A stretch of DNA of 64,000 nucleotides. It comes from JBJHAX01 sp050480705 (GTDB lineage Bacteria; Actinomycetota; Nitriliruptoria; Nitriliruptorales; Nitriliruptoraceae). The DNA lies in the NCBI GenBank assembly GCA_050480705.1, contig JBJHAX010000003.1, positions 41,010 through 105,009 on the forward strand, given 5' to 3'. The notes under the pieces are model-generated. The model saw only the letters and a program-made list of their open reading frames with translations, was not told the DNA's origin and ran no database searches. Of the stretch, positions 55,158-62,795 are shown in pieces (positions within the stretch are counted from its first letter, which is position 1; the number at the start of each line of letters is the position of its first letter). The position numbers and the translations under genes are program-made.

Positions 55158-55766
55158 ATGCGCATCTTCGATGCAGGCGCACGCGACGGTTCCGAAGACG
55201 TCACCGATCGCATCGTCACCCTGCCCAATGCCGTCACGCTCGTGCGTCTGCTTGCGCTGCCGTTCGTCTACGCCGACCTGGTCGCAGGCCGCCACGGTCG
55301 CGCACTGGTGCTGCTCGTCGTGTTCAGCGCCACCGACTGGGTGGACGGCTACCTGGCGCGGCGTCTGCGCCAGGTGTCACGCGTCGGGCAGCTGTTCGAT
55401 CCGCTCGCGGACCGTGCCCTGTTCATCGTCGTCGGCGTCGGTGCCGCCGTCAGCGGCCTGCTGCCATGGTGGGTGGTGGTCGCGATCGCCGCGCGTGATG
55501 TGCTGCTGTTGGCCGGGGCGGGGCTGCTGCTCGCAGGCGGCAGGCGGCCGCCCCCGGTGTCGCGGCTCGGCAAGGCCGCCACGTTCGCGCTGATGGCCGC
55601 ATTGCCGCTGCTGCTCGCGGCCTCGTGGCTCGGAGGCGGACCGCAGGCGCCGCAGCAGGCTGTGCACGTGACCGGTTGGGTCGTCCTCGCGGCCGGTGGG
55701 CTCGCCTACTGGGCGGCTGCGATCCAGTACGCGTGGGTGCTCGCACGCCGGGGGAGGAGCGCGTGA
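55158..55766 (+). CDS. CDP-alcohol phosphatidyltransferase family protein
   Basis: 202 residues from ATG 55158; the frame is open upstream through the tRNA, so the later start is right. The complete catalytic signature D-x2-DG-x2-AR-x8-G-x3-D-x3-D is seen in DWVDGYLARRLRQVSRVG and QLFDPLADR. Five to six membrane helices. TLPNAVTLVRLLALPFVYADLV is typical of PgsA-type phosphatidylglycerophosphate synthases and cardiolipin synthases of actinobacteria. The acceptor alcohol is not determined by the motif. The N-terminal MRIFDAGARDGSEDVTDRI is an extra lead. Confidence 0.87.
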   Translation: MRIFDAGARDGSEDVTDRIVTLPNAVTLVRLLALPFVYADLVAGRHGRALVLLVVFSATDWVDGYLARRLRQVSRVGQLFDPLADRALFIVVGVGAAVSGLLPWWVVVAIAARDVLLLAGAGLLLAGGRRPPPVSRLGKAATFALMAALPLLLAASWLGGGPQAPQQAVHVTGWVVLAAGGLAYWAAAIQYAWVLARRGRSA

Positions 55767-55898
55767 CGAGGCCGTTCGCGAAGCTGCGGCGGCGGCAGGC
55801 GTTGCGTCCTGGTGGCCGCACGTGCGCACCTGATCCGGTCCGCACGCACGGTCGTCTCGCGGGTATCGTGTCGGCATCATCGCGGACGGAGCACCGAC

Positions 55899-56285
55899 GT
55901 GAGCGACGCCGTACCACCCGACCTCCGTTACACGCCCGAACACGAGTGGGTGCGTAACGACGACGGGCTGTGCCGCGTGGGCGTCACCTGGTACGCACAG
56001 AACCAGCTCGGTGACGTGGTCTTCGTCGATCTGCCTGAGCCGGGAACACCGGTCGAGCGGGGCCAGTCGTTCGGTGAGGTCGAATCGACCAAGTCGGTCT
56101 CTGACCTCTACGCGCCGGTCAGTGGGACCGTCGAGGAACGCAACGACGAGCTCGACGGGCGTCCTGAACTGGTCAACGAGGACCCGTACGGCGCCGGATG
56201 GATGGTGGCGATCCGCGCGTCGGACGTCGCCCAGGTCGACGAGTTGCTGGACGCGGACAGCTACACCGCACTCACGTCCGAGTGA
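55899..56285 (+). CDS. gcvH: Glycine cleavage system H protein
   Basis: 128 residues from GTG 55899. Lipoyl-carrier fold: RYTPEHEWVRNDDG, VGVTWYAQNQLGDVVFVDLPEPG, and the lipoylated Lys65 in GEVESTKSVSDLYAPVSG. It carries aminomethyl groups between GcvP, GcvT and GcvL. None of those is in the window; instead it leads the gcvH-garA-merR string conserved in actinobacteria. TATCGT at 55864-55869 may be its -10. No glycine riboswitch is apparent in the 130-base gap before it. Confidence 0.95.
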   Translation: MSDAVPPDLRYTPEHEWVRNDDGLCRVGVTWYAQNQLGDVVFVDLPEPGTPVERGQSFGEVESTKSVSDLYAPVSGTVEERNDELDGRPELVNEDPYGAGWMVAIRASDVAQVDELLDADSYTALTSE

Positions 56286-56334
56286 CCGCGACCACGCGAG
56301 CACCGAGAGTGCAGGGCAGCTCGGAGGTGGCGAG

Positions 56335-56814
56335 GTGACGTGCAGCCAGTGCGGCGAATCGGTACCGGCGGCGGCCAACTTCTGCCCGAACTGCGGTGGC
56401 CCCGTCGAGCACATCCCCTCGTCCGAGGACACGACCGCCGCTATCGACGCCGGCGACCTCGACCCGTCACACGAGGTCGACGAACTGCCGACGCTTGCCC
56501 CCGGCACGGGCATGTTCGTCGTCGTACGCGGCCCGAATGCAGGGTCACGGTTTCTGCTCGACCGGGACACGACCACCATCGGGCGTCATCCGGACTCGCA
56601 CATCTTCCTCGACGACGTGACGGTTTCACGTCGTCATGCTGAAGTCGTGCGCGTCGACGGCGTCATGCAGGTGCATGACCTCGGCAGCCTCAATGGCTCC
56701 TACGTCAACAGCGAACGGGTTGAGGACGCGACGTTGGCGACAGGCGACGAAGTACAGATCGGCCGGTTCAAGTTGCTCTTCGTCGGGTCGCACGGCGGCG
56801 CCGAGGCGACGTGA
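56335..56814 (+). CDS. garA: GarA/OdhI-like FHA protein with N-terminal zinc ribbon
   Basis: 159 residues from GTG 56335, seven bases after CGGAGG. Residues 3-20 are a CxxC-x10-CxxC ribbon (CSQC, CPNC). A Thr pair follows in SSEDTTAAID (33-34), at the place where GarA and OdhI have the phosphorylated ETT motif. The FHA domain (about 60-150) has GRHPDS (83-88), SRRH (98-101) and SLNGSYVN with Asn120. GarA-type proteins inhibit 2-oxoglutarate dehydrogenase and control glutamate enzymes when unphosphorylated. Position after gcvH and before the MerR gene matches Rv1826-Rv1827-Rv1828 of M. tuberculosis. Overlaps the next start by four bases. Confidence 0.9.
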   Translation: MTCSQCGESVPAAANFCPNCGGPVEHIPSSEDTTAAIDAGDLDPSHEVDELPTLAPGTGMFVVVRGPNAGSRFLLDRDTTTIGRHPDSHIFLDDVTVSRRHAEVVRVDGVMQVHDLGSLNGSYVNSERVEDATLATGDEVQIGRFKLLFVGSHGGAEAT

Positions 56815-57566
56815 CCGTGCGCGCCCACACCATCGGTGAGGTGCTCAATCGGCTGCGCGACGAGTTCGCAGATATCACGATTTCGCGCATCCGCCATCTC
56901 GAGGCCGAAGGACTCATCACGCCGGACCGGACCGAGTCCGGCTACCGCAAGTTCACCGAAGACGACATCGAACGCCTGCGCTTCGTCCTGCGGGCACAGC
57001 GGGAACGGGACATGTCGGTCGAGGAGTTGCACGCCGCATTGGCTGAACTCGACGTCTCCGACGCCGACCAGCCAGGCGACCCGGGCGTCGTTGACTCCTC
57101 GCCCGCAGCGGCCAGCCGCAATGCCCCCGCGGCCAGCGCCGATTCACCAACGCCGGTCGGCGAGGCCACGCTGGCATTCGATCTCGACACATCAGACCTG
57201 CAGCTGACCCGCGCCGATCTCGCCGACGCCTCGGGGCTGCGTATGGCCGACGTCGACGCGCTGTGTGACCACGGGGTGCTGCGCGGCGATCAGACCTTCG
57301 ACGGTGACGACCTGAAGATCGCCCGGATCGCGGCCCGTATGCTCGAAACCGGACTGGAACCGCGCCACCTGCGCATGTACCGCCAGTTCGCTGATCGCGA
57401 AGCGGCACTGCTCGAACAGCGGGTCGGCCCGATGCTGCGACAGCGGAATCCGGACTCTCGCCGGGAGGCATCCGTGACGAGCGAGCAGTTGGCCACCCTC
57501 GGCGCTGAGCTGCAGCGCGTTCTTCTCGATGCCGAACTGCGGCGCTTGTTGCGCTCGTGGCGGTGA
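56811..57566 (+). CDS. ftsR: MerR-family regulator, FtsR/Rv1828-like
   Basis: 251 residues from GTG 56811. The MerR winged helix is TIGEVLNRLRDEFADITISRIRHLEAEGLITPDRTESGYRKFTEDDIERLRFVL. A low-complexity linker rich in Ala, Ser and Pro (about 85-125) leads to a second conserved domain (LQLTRADLADASGLRMADVDALCDHGVL, then RMLETGLEPRHLRMYRQFADREAALLEQ). In mycobacteria and corynebacteria the gene in this position (FtsR) activates division genes such as ftsZ. Assignment rests on gene order and two-domain layout. Confidence 0.86.
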   Translation: MTVRAHTIGEVLNRLRDEFADITISRIRHLEAEGLITPDRTESGYRKFTEDDIERLRFVLRAQRERDMSVEELHAALAELDVSDADQPGDPGVVDSSPAAASRNAPAASADSPTPVGEATLAFDLDTSDLQLTRADLADASGLRMADVDALCDHGVLRGDQTFDGDDLKIARIAARMLETGLEPRHLRMYRQFADREAALLEQRVGPMLRQRNPDSRREASVTSEQLATLGAELQRVLLDAELRRLLRSWR

Positions 57567-58777
57567 GGGTCGACACGCCGACGCACAAGCCCGCACACGC
57601 TGTGGGCGCCCACGCTGCGCGCGCCATCGTCCTCGCATGCGTTTGCCTCCTGCTCGCTGTTGGGTCGTTTCCCGCACACGGCCTGGAGCGGCCACCTTCA
57701 CCGGTGGTGGTGCAACCACTGACGGTGGTGTCGAGCGCCGCGTCGACCAGCAACGTGAGCGCCGGGCACTGGGTCCTCGTCGAAGCAGCCTCCGGCCAGG
57801 TCCTGGCTGCCCACCGGCACGAGGTCCGTCGGCCGGTCGCTTCGACGGTCAAGACCTTGACCGCACTCACGGTCGTCGAGCGTGTCCACATCAATGACGT
57901 CGTCGAGATCGGAGAGGAGGTTGTCGGTGTCGAAGGTGCCGGTGTTGACCTGGAGCCAGGCAACACCTGGACGGTTGGGGAGCTGCTCGACGCGTTGATG
58001 GCGCGCAGTGGCAACGACGCCGCCGAGGCGCTGGCGGTGCACGTCGCTGGAGGCCGTGAGCAGTTCGTCGAGCTGATGCGCGAGGACCTCGCCGCCCTGG
58101 GCATCGAAGGCGCCCACATCGACGACCCGGCCGGGCTGGACGACACCAACCTGCTGTCTGCGCATGATCTCGCCATCATCGCCATGGCGGTGCTCAGCCA
58201 CCCCGATCTGCGTGAGATCGTCGGCCGCCCACAGGTCGAGCTTCCCGGGCAGGGCTTGGTGGAGTCGCGCAACGAGCTGCTGGACTCGTACCCGGGGGCG
58301 ACGGGGGTCAAGACGGGTTTCACCAGCATCGCCGGCAACGCCTTCGTCGGCAGTGCGTCGCGCCAGGGACGTGAACTCATCGCGGTCGTCTTGGATGCTG
58401 ACGACGACCCGGCGCGCTTCGTCGATACCGCTGCGCTGCTCGACGCGGGTTTCGAGACGACCAGCCTTCAACGGCGTGTCGTCCGTGCCGGCGTCGCGAT
58501 CGGCGGGGGACAGGCCAGCTTCGTTTCGGATCCGGTCGCGGTCACCACGCCGACGGGCGTGACCCTGTCAGCGGCACCGGCCATGCCCACCCGTGCCCCG
58601 GAGACGTCATGGACGATCCCGCTCGTCGCCGACGGCGTCGAACTGGGCATGGTCGAGGCTGCGCGAACCGACGAGATCGATGACGTCGCTTCCAGCGGAG
58701 GCACGCTTGCGCGAGCGGTGGTGGACGGGATCTACACGGCGCTGCGTGCAGGGTCGGAGGCTGGCACCCTCGGGTAG
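57563..58777 (+). CDS. D-alanyl-D-alanine carboxypeptidase (S11, DacB-like)
   Basis: 404 residues from GTG 57563, overlapping the MerR stop (GTGA); GTG 57557 is two codons upstream. A signal peptide (AIVLACVCLLLAVGSFPAHG) directs export. The penicillin-binding triad is complete: SxxK as STVK (94-97), SGN (149-151) and KTG (250-252). It trims the terminal D-Ala of peptidoglycan stem peptides. The C-terminal part after 300 looks like a compact beta domain, and there is no obvious membrane anchor at the end. Placement next to an FtsR-like division regulator suits a cell-wall role. Confidence 0.92.
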   Translation: MRVDTPTHKPAHAVGAHAARAIVLACVCLLLAVGSFPAHGLERPPSPVVVQPLTVVSSAASTSNVSAGHWVLVEAASGQVLAAHRHEVRRPVASTVKTLTALTVVERVHINDVVEIGEEVVGVEGAGVDLEPGNTWTVGELLDALMARSGNDAAEALAVHVAGGREQFVELMREDLAALGIEGAHIDDPAGLDDTNLLSAHDLAIIAMAVLSHPDLREIVGRPQVELPGQGLVESRNELLDSYPGATGVKTGFTSIAGNAFVGSASRQGRELIAVVLDADDDPARFVDTAALLDAGFETTSLQRRVVRAGVAIGGGQASFVSDPVAVTTPTGVTLSAAPAMPTRAPETSWTIPLVADGVELGMVEAARTDEIDDVASSGGTLARAVVDGIYTALRAGSEAGTLG

Positions 58778-58805
58778 CCTCGACGCATCCGGCAGGAGCC
58801 GCAGC

Positions 58806-59309
58806 ATGATCGAGATGGATCTCGTAGGAGTACGTGTCGAACTTCCTGCGAACCAGCCGATCGTCCTGCTCAAGGAACACGACGGCGAGCGCTATCTGCC
58901 GATCTGGATCGGAGCGGTGGAGGCCACCGCGATCGCGTTCGCGCTCCAGGGGGTCGAAACGCCCCGGCCGCTCACCCACGACCTCTTCGTCGATGTGCTC
59001 GCGAACCTTGGCGCCACCCTCACCGCCGTCCATGTAACCGATCTGCGAGACGGAACCTTCCACGCCGAGTTGCACCTGAGCGTCGACGGACGCGACATCG
59101 TGGTCTCGTCGAGACCTTCAGACGCGATCGCACTGGTGAGCCGTATGGACGACGTCCCGATCTTCAGCGCCCCCGAGGTACTCGACGAAGCTGGGCTCGA
59201 GATAGAGGACACTGACGGCGATTTCGAATCGGCCGCAGATGCCGAGGAAGAGGTTCGCCAGTTTCGCGAGTTTCTCGACGAGGTAACACCGGAGGACTTC
59301 CGCAGCTGA
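58806..59309 (+). CDS. DUF151 family bifunctional nuclease-like protein
   Basis: 167 residues from ATG 58806 following CAGGAG. MIEMDLVGVRVELPANQPIVLLKEHDGERYLPIWIGAVEATAIAFAL and RPLTHDLFVDVLANLGATLTAVHVTDLRDGTFHAEL, SRPSDAIALVSRM are the DUF151 hallmarks. Plant and bacterial members have weak RNase/DNase activity, but the bacterial role is unclear. It corresponds by gene order to Rv1829, between the FtsR-like and second MerR genes. TAGCCT at 58775-58780 may be its own -10. Confidence 0.9.
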   Translation: MIEMDLVGVRVELPANQPIVLLKEHDGERYLPIWIGAVEATAIAFALQGVETPRPLTHDLFVDVLANLGATLTAVHVTDLRDGTFHAELHLSVDGRDIVVSSRPSDAIALVSRMDDVPIFSAPEVLDEAGLEIEDTDGDFESAADAEEEVRQFREFLDEVTPEDFRS

Positions 59310-59390
59310 CGCGGACTCCCGTCATCGTGCCAATTGCCCCTTCCTGACGATCTGAGCTGGTTGCGTCCATCTCCGCTGCTCCGCGCCGAG

Positions 59391-59435
59391 CATGCAATAT
59401 TCTGCAGCCCATGCAGAGTGTTGCAATCCATGCAA
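59391..59435 (+). repeat. 19-bp-period TGCA inverted-repeat array (candidate operators)
   Basis: CATGCA occurs at 59391, 59410 and 59429, exactly 19 bases apart. Within the array two 15-base inverted repeats share the form YTGCA-N5-TGCAR: CTGCA-GCCCA-TGCAG (59402-59416) and TTGCA-ATCCA-TGCAA (59421-59435). Arms are perfect. The array ends seven bases before the -35 hexamer. Two dimer sites spaced by 19 bases beside a promoter look like operators, most simply for the MerR-type protein encoded downstream. Confidence 0.65.
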
Positions 59436-59442
59436 GGTTCCG

Positions 59443-59472
59443 TTGACAGGCACCGCACCCACGACCTAGCCT
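59443..59472 (+). promoter_or_regulatory. Sigma-70-type promoter of the merR gene
   Basis: TTGACA (59443-59448), an 18-base spacer and TAGCCT (59467-59472). This is the only perfect -35 consensus found in the window; transcription would start near 59480, giving a leader of about 155 bases. Confidence 0.65.
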
Positions 59473-59635
59473 CATCGGCGAAGTTCCAACGGTGTGGTCT
59501 GTAGGCGCCCACCCGTCCTCGTACCGCGCGGTGGAGGGAACCCCGCGGAATCGCCCCACCTGAACGCTTGCGAACGGGGTGGAGGATGCGGCGCCGAAGC
59601 TCCCCACATGATGCACGGGCGGGAAGGCGGAAGAC

Positions 59636-60196
59636 ATGGACGAGGACACGCCCCGCAAGCGAGCTGACGCTCCGGGCCAACTCGCACTCGACATCGGCGA
59701 GGCCGGCCGTGCAGGGGAGGGGTTTCGCGGCCCGACGGTGTGCAAGATCGTCGGAATCACCTACCGGCAGTTGGACTACTGGGCGCGCACAGGCCTGGTC
59801 GAGCCCGGACTCCGCCGCGCGGAGGGCTCGGGGACACAGCGCCTGTATTCCTTCGACGACGTTGTGCGCCTGAAAGTGGTCAAGCGCCTGCTCGACACGG
59901 GTGTGTCGTTGCAGAAGGTGCGTCTCGCCGTCGATGAGCTGCGCGCCCGCGGCCGCAACCTCGCCGAGGCAACACTGATTTCGGACGGCATATCGGTGTA
60001 TGCGCTTGACGACGACCGGCAGGTTCTCGACCTGCTGCGGCGCGGTCAGGGCGTGTTCGCCATCTCGCTGGAACCACTCGTGGATGAGCTTCGTGGCGAG
60101 ATCACCGCATTCCCGACCGAGCGTGTCGACGGAGCTGTGTCAGTTGCAGCCGACGGCCGCGACACCGCTTCGTTAGAAACGGCAGTCGGCGAATAA
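59636..60196 (+). CDS. MerR-family transcriptional regulator (Rv1830-like)
   Basis: 186 residues from ATG 59636 after GGAAGGCGGAAG. The winged helix is PTVCKIVGITYRQLDYWARTGLVEPGLRRAEGSGTQRLYSFDDVVRLKVVKRLLDTGVSLQKVRLAVDELR in structure, followed by a small C-terminal domain (LISDGISVYALDDDRQVLDLLRRGQGVFAISLEPLVDELR). No metal-binding Cys pair of classical MerR is seen. By order and sequence pattern it matches Rv1830 of M. tuberculosis, a regulator linked to growth and division. A TGCA operator array lies before its promoter, suggesting autoregulation. Confidence 0.88.
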   Translation: MDEDTPRKRADAPGQLALDIGEAGRAGEGFRGPTVCKIVGITYRQLDYWARTGLVEPGLRRAEGSGTQRLYSFDDVVRLKVVKRLLDTGVSLQKVRLAVDELRARGRNLAEATLISDGISVYALDDDRQVLDLLRRGQGVFAISLEPLVDELRGEITAFPTERVDGAVSVAADGRDTASLETAVGE

Positions 60197-60301
60197 CACC
60201 CCCTGGAAGCGCCCCCCTGATCCGCCCCGTGGGGCGTCGTCGGCTACCGACACGTCTCTCGTACGGGCCCGCCCGGGCGAGATGCAGCCATGATGCACAC
60301 G

Positions 60302-60331
60302 TCGGGGCGCGCCGCGATGGGCGCGCCCCGA
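60302..60331. terminator. Strong 12-bp hairpin between merR and the osmoprotectant operon
   Basis: TCGGGGCGCGCC (60302-60313) and GGCGCGCCCCGA (60320-60331) pair perfectly around GCGATG. It lies between converging stops (60196 on plus, 60353 on minus) and could terminate both. A smaller CGCCCC/GGGGCG repeat is at 60223-60236. Confidence 0.65.
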
Positions 60332-60352
60332 ATGGCGAGCTGCCTGGTGGGC

Positions 60353-61255
60353 TCAGAGGTTGGTTTCGAGCCAGTCCGCCGCGATCTGCGCAGCCGACTG
60401 TCCCTCGGATGCCAGCGCGTTCATCTCCTGGAGTCCGTCGGTCGTGATCGCCGCGGTGACCCGGTCGAGGAGTGCTCCGAGTTCATCGCCGTAGGCGTCG
60501 ATGACCTCGTCGCGGACAACCGGCGTGATGTTTTCAGGAGGCAACATGCCGTCGGTGTCGGCGAGGACGACATAGGTGTCGCCGGCGAGCGGCGCGTCGG
60601 TCGAGAACAGCAGGATCATGTCGGCGTCACCGGCATCGAGCGCAGCAAGCCGTGCTGCGGCCTCCTGCACGGCGTCGAACGACACCTCATCGAGACCGTA
60701 GTGGTCCACCAGGCCCCGGTAGCAGGTGTCACGCTCCTCGCATTCGGGCGGGCCGGCGAACGTCACGGGCCCGACGCCGGCGAGGTCGGCGATCGACTCC
60801 AGGCCGTGCTCGGCCGCGAAGTCGGCGGTGACGACGAACGCCTGGTTGTTTTCGGCTGGCGCAGGCGTGCGCACCTGCACTCCTTCTGCGGCGAACGCTT
60901 CCGAGAGTGCCGCGTACCCGGCGTCAACGTCGGCGGGAGGATCCTGTTCGAACCACACGACCAGGGCGGACCCGAGGTATTCGGGCAGCAGATCGAGATT
61001 GCCGGCGATCAGGTCGGGATAGATCAGCTCGCGGGAACCCAGATTCAGTGACCGTTCCACGGCATAGCCCTCGGCCTCGAGCGCCTGGGCGTAGATCTCG
61101 CCGAGGATCTCCGACTCGGGGAAGTTGAAGGACGACACGACGACTGGCGGGCCGTCGGCGACGTCGTCGCCACTGCCACAGGCGGTCAGCAGCACCGCCA
61201 GCACGGTCGAGGCGGCGATGAGAGCGTGCCGCAGTTTGGGCGTGGTCATGGACAT
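60353..61255 (-). CDS. Glycine betaine/osmoprotectant ABC transporter substrate-binding lipoprotein
   Basis: 300 residues from ATG 61255 (ATG 61249 also possible) after GAAAG. Lipoprotein signal LRHALIAASTVLAVLLTAC with the Cys followed by GSGDD. The OpuAC/ProX-type domain starts VVVSSFNFPESEILGEIYAQALEAEGYAVERSLNLGSRELIYPDLIAGNLDLLPEYLGSAL in sense, with later VTFAGPPECEERDTCYRGL and the C-terminal LLDRVTAAITTDGLQEMNALA. It should bind a quaternary-amine solute outside the membrane. Last gene of the minus-strand operon, 125 bases after the permease gene. Confidence 0.9.
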   Translation of the reverse strand: MSMTTPKLRHALIAASTVLAVLLTACGSGDDVADGPPVVVSSFNFPESEILGEIYAQALEAEGYAVERSLNLGSRELIYPDLIAGNLDLLPEYLGSALVVWFEQDPPADVDAGYAALSEAFAAEGVQVRTPAPAENNQAFVVTADFAAEHGLESIADLAGVGPVTFAGPPECEERDTCYRGLVDHYGLDEVSFDAVQEAAARLAALDAGDADMILLFSTDAPLAGDTYVVLADTDGMLPPENITPVVRDEVIDAYGDELGALLDRVTAAITTDGLQEMNALASEGQSAAQIAADWLETNL

Positions 61256-61380
61256 GACGATGTCTTTCGTCGTGGAGATCGTGCACACATGACGCCGGTG
61301 ATGTCCCGGATCGCCGTGGCATCGGGACGCTAGTGCGCCGATTGCCCGCGCGCACATGGCCTCGTGCAAACACCGCGGGC

Positions 61381-62124
61381 TCAGCCTGCTGCTCCTGCAC
61401 GAGCGGCGACGAGCGCGGTCCGTTGCTCCGAGCGCACACCACGCGGAACGGTCGCACGTTCGAGAAGAGCCAGTACGCCTTCAGCGAGCAGTGTCAGTAC
61501 CGCGAGCGACAATGCGCCAGCGACCACGGCAGGCCAGCCGGCGCGTCCTGTCGCGAATCCATCGACGATGAAACGACCCAGCCCGCCACCATTGGTGACG
61601 ATCGCTCCGATAGCGGTCGTCGCGATCACCTGAACGTAGGCGAGCCGGACGCCTGCGACGATGACGGGCGAGGCCAGTGGGAGCTCGATGCGCACGAGGA
61701 CATCGAGCTCGAGATAGCCCATTCCACGTGCGGCTTCGACGGTGGCTGCGTCGACTTCGCGGATCGCGGTGTAGGAGTTCGTGAAGATCGGCGGCAACGC
61801 GAGCGCGACCAGCGCGGCGACCAGCGGCCAGAACTGGGTGCTGAGGCCCTCGATGCGGGTCGCGAACAACCAGAACATCACGATCAGGCCAAATGACGGG
61901 ATCGCCCGGCCGATGTTGACCACGGCGCTGGCAGCGGCTTCGGCGCGTCGATGGTGCGCCAGCCAGACGGCAGGCGGCACGGCGATCGCAATTGCGATCA
62001 CGGCGGCAACGGTCGAGACCCACAGGTGCTCGAGTGCCCGGTAGGGAACTCCGCGCGGATGTGTCCAGCTCCAGCGGTCCGACTGGGCGAACCATCCGGC
62101 GACGTCAGCTGCGAGGTCGATCAT
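61381..62124 (-). CDS. Osmoprotectant ABC transporter permease (second)
   Basis: 247 residues from ATG 62124, which overlaps the upstream permease stop (ATGA); a GTG three bases earlier is less likely. Six predicted membrane helices with the EAA loop ATVEAARGMGYLELDVLVRIELPLASPVI that contacts the ATPase. NIGRAIPSFGLIVMFWLF and NGGGLGRFIVDGFA are typical of OpuCB/OpuCD. The protein has a soluble N-terminal lead (WFAQSDRWSWTHPRGVPYR). Pairs with the adjacent permease as a heterodimeric channel. Confidence 0.92.
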   Translation of the reverse strand: MIDLAADVAGWFAQSDRWSWTHPRGVPYRALEHLWVSTVAAVIAIAIAVPPAVWLAHHRRAEAAASAVVNIGRAIPSFGLIVMFWLFATRIEGLSTQFWPLVAALVALALPPIFTNSYTAIREVDAATVEAARGMGYLELDVLVRIELPLASPVIVAGVRLAYVQVIATTAIGAIVTNGGGLGRFIVDGFATGRAGWPAVVAGALSLAVLTLLAEGVLALLERATVPRGVRSEQRTALVAARAGAAG

Positions 62125-62795
62125 CACACCCGGCTCCAGGGCGTGAGCAGACGTTCGGTGGCGAGCAGCAGCAGATCGACCACGATCGCGAGCACCACCG
62201 AGAGCACGGTGCCGACCACGATCTGGGTGGGGTAGGGGGGCAGCACCCGAAACCCCGCGAGGATGAACTGGCCGAGACCGCCCAGACCGAGCAGCGCGGT
62301 GACCGTCACCAGACCGATCACGGTCACCGATGCGACCCGAAGGCCCGCGATGATGACAGGTAGGGCAAGCGGCAGCTGGACACGCAGCAGGATCTGATGG
62401 TCGCGGTAGCCCATCCCGCGTGCTGCTTCGACGACGTCGCTCGCAACTCCGTCGACGCCCGTGACAATGTTGCGTACGAGAATCAACAGCGTGTAGGTGA
62501 CGAGCGCGATGATCGCAGTCGTGGCCGTCAGTCCCGTGAACGGGGCGAGCAGCGCGAACATCGCAAGCGACGGGATCGTGTAGAGAAGCCCTCCCGCCGC
62601 GATGATCGGTCCGTAGAGGGCCCGGACACGCAAGGCAGCAACGGCCAACACCAGCGAAAGGATGAGTCCGACGCCGACGGCAACCGTCGTGAGGTACAGG
62701 TGCTCGAGAGTCGCTGAAGCGATTCGATCAAAGTTGCGTGCCACCCAGGCGAATTCGAACAGCGGGCGTTGCGCGGTCGCGACGATGACGGACAT
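62124..62795 (-). CDS. Osmoprotectant ABC transporter permease (first)
   Basis: 223 residues from ATG 62795, overlapping the ATPase stop by four bases. Six membrane helices; the EAA loop reads DVVEAARGMGYRDHQILLRVQLPLALPVIIAGLR. LLYTIPSLAMFALLAPFTG and GLGGLGQFILAGF match the OpuCB-type permeases. Together with the next gene it forms the transmembrane part of the importer. Confidence 0.92.
   Translation of the reverse strand: MSVIVATAQRPLFEFAWVARNFDRIASATLEHLYLTTVAVGVGLILSLVLAVAALRVRALYGPIIAAGGLLYTIPSLAMFALLAPFTGLTATTAIIALVTYTLLILVRNIVTGVDGVASDVVEAARGMGYRDHQILLRVQLPLALPVIIAGLRVASVTVIGLVTVTALLGLGGLGQFILAGFRVLPPYPTQIVVGTVLSVVLAIVVDLLLLATERLLTPWSRV

Larger units (their letters stand above)
59310..59635 (+). 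other. 326-base intergenic region: operators, promoter and long leader
   Basis: No protein is encoded here. The first 80 bases show nothing clear. From 59391 there is a repeat array (separate entry), then a TTGACA promoter (separate entry). The remaining 160 bases form a transcribed leader before the MerR gene and can fold locally, for example CCGCG pairing with CGCGG around 59523-59549 and CCACC with GGTGG around 59557-59582. I could not match this leader to a known riboswitch. Confidence 0.6.

Noticed and set aside
55767..55898. Glycine riboswitch before gcvH
   Set aside because: No tandem glycine-aptamer pattern; the gap is too short for the usual double aptamer.
59480..59635. c-di-AMP (ydaO) or cobalamin riboswitch in the merR leader
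   Set aside because: Short GC-rich pairings and a GGAATCGCC stretch looked suggestive, but the ordered conserved blocks of either family could not be traced.
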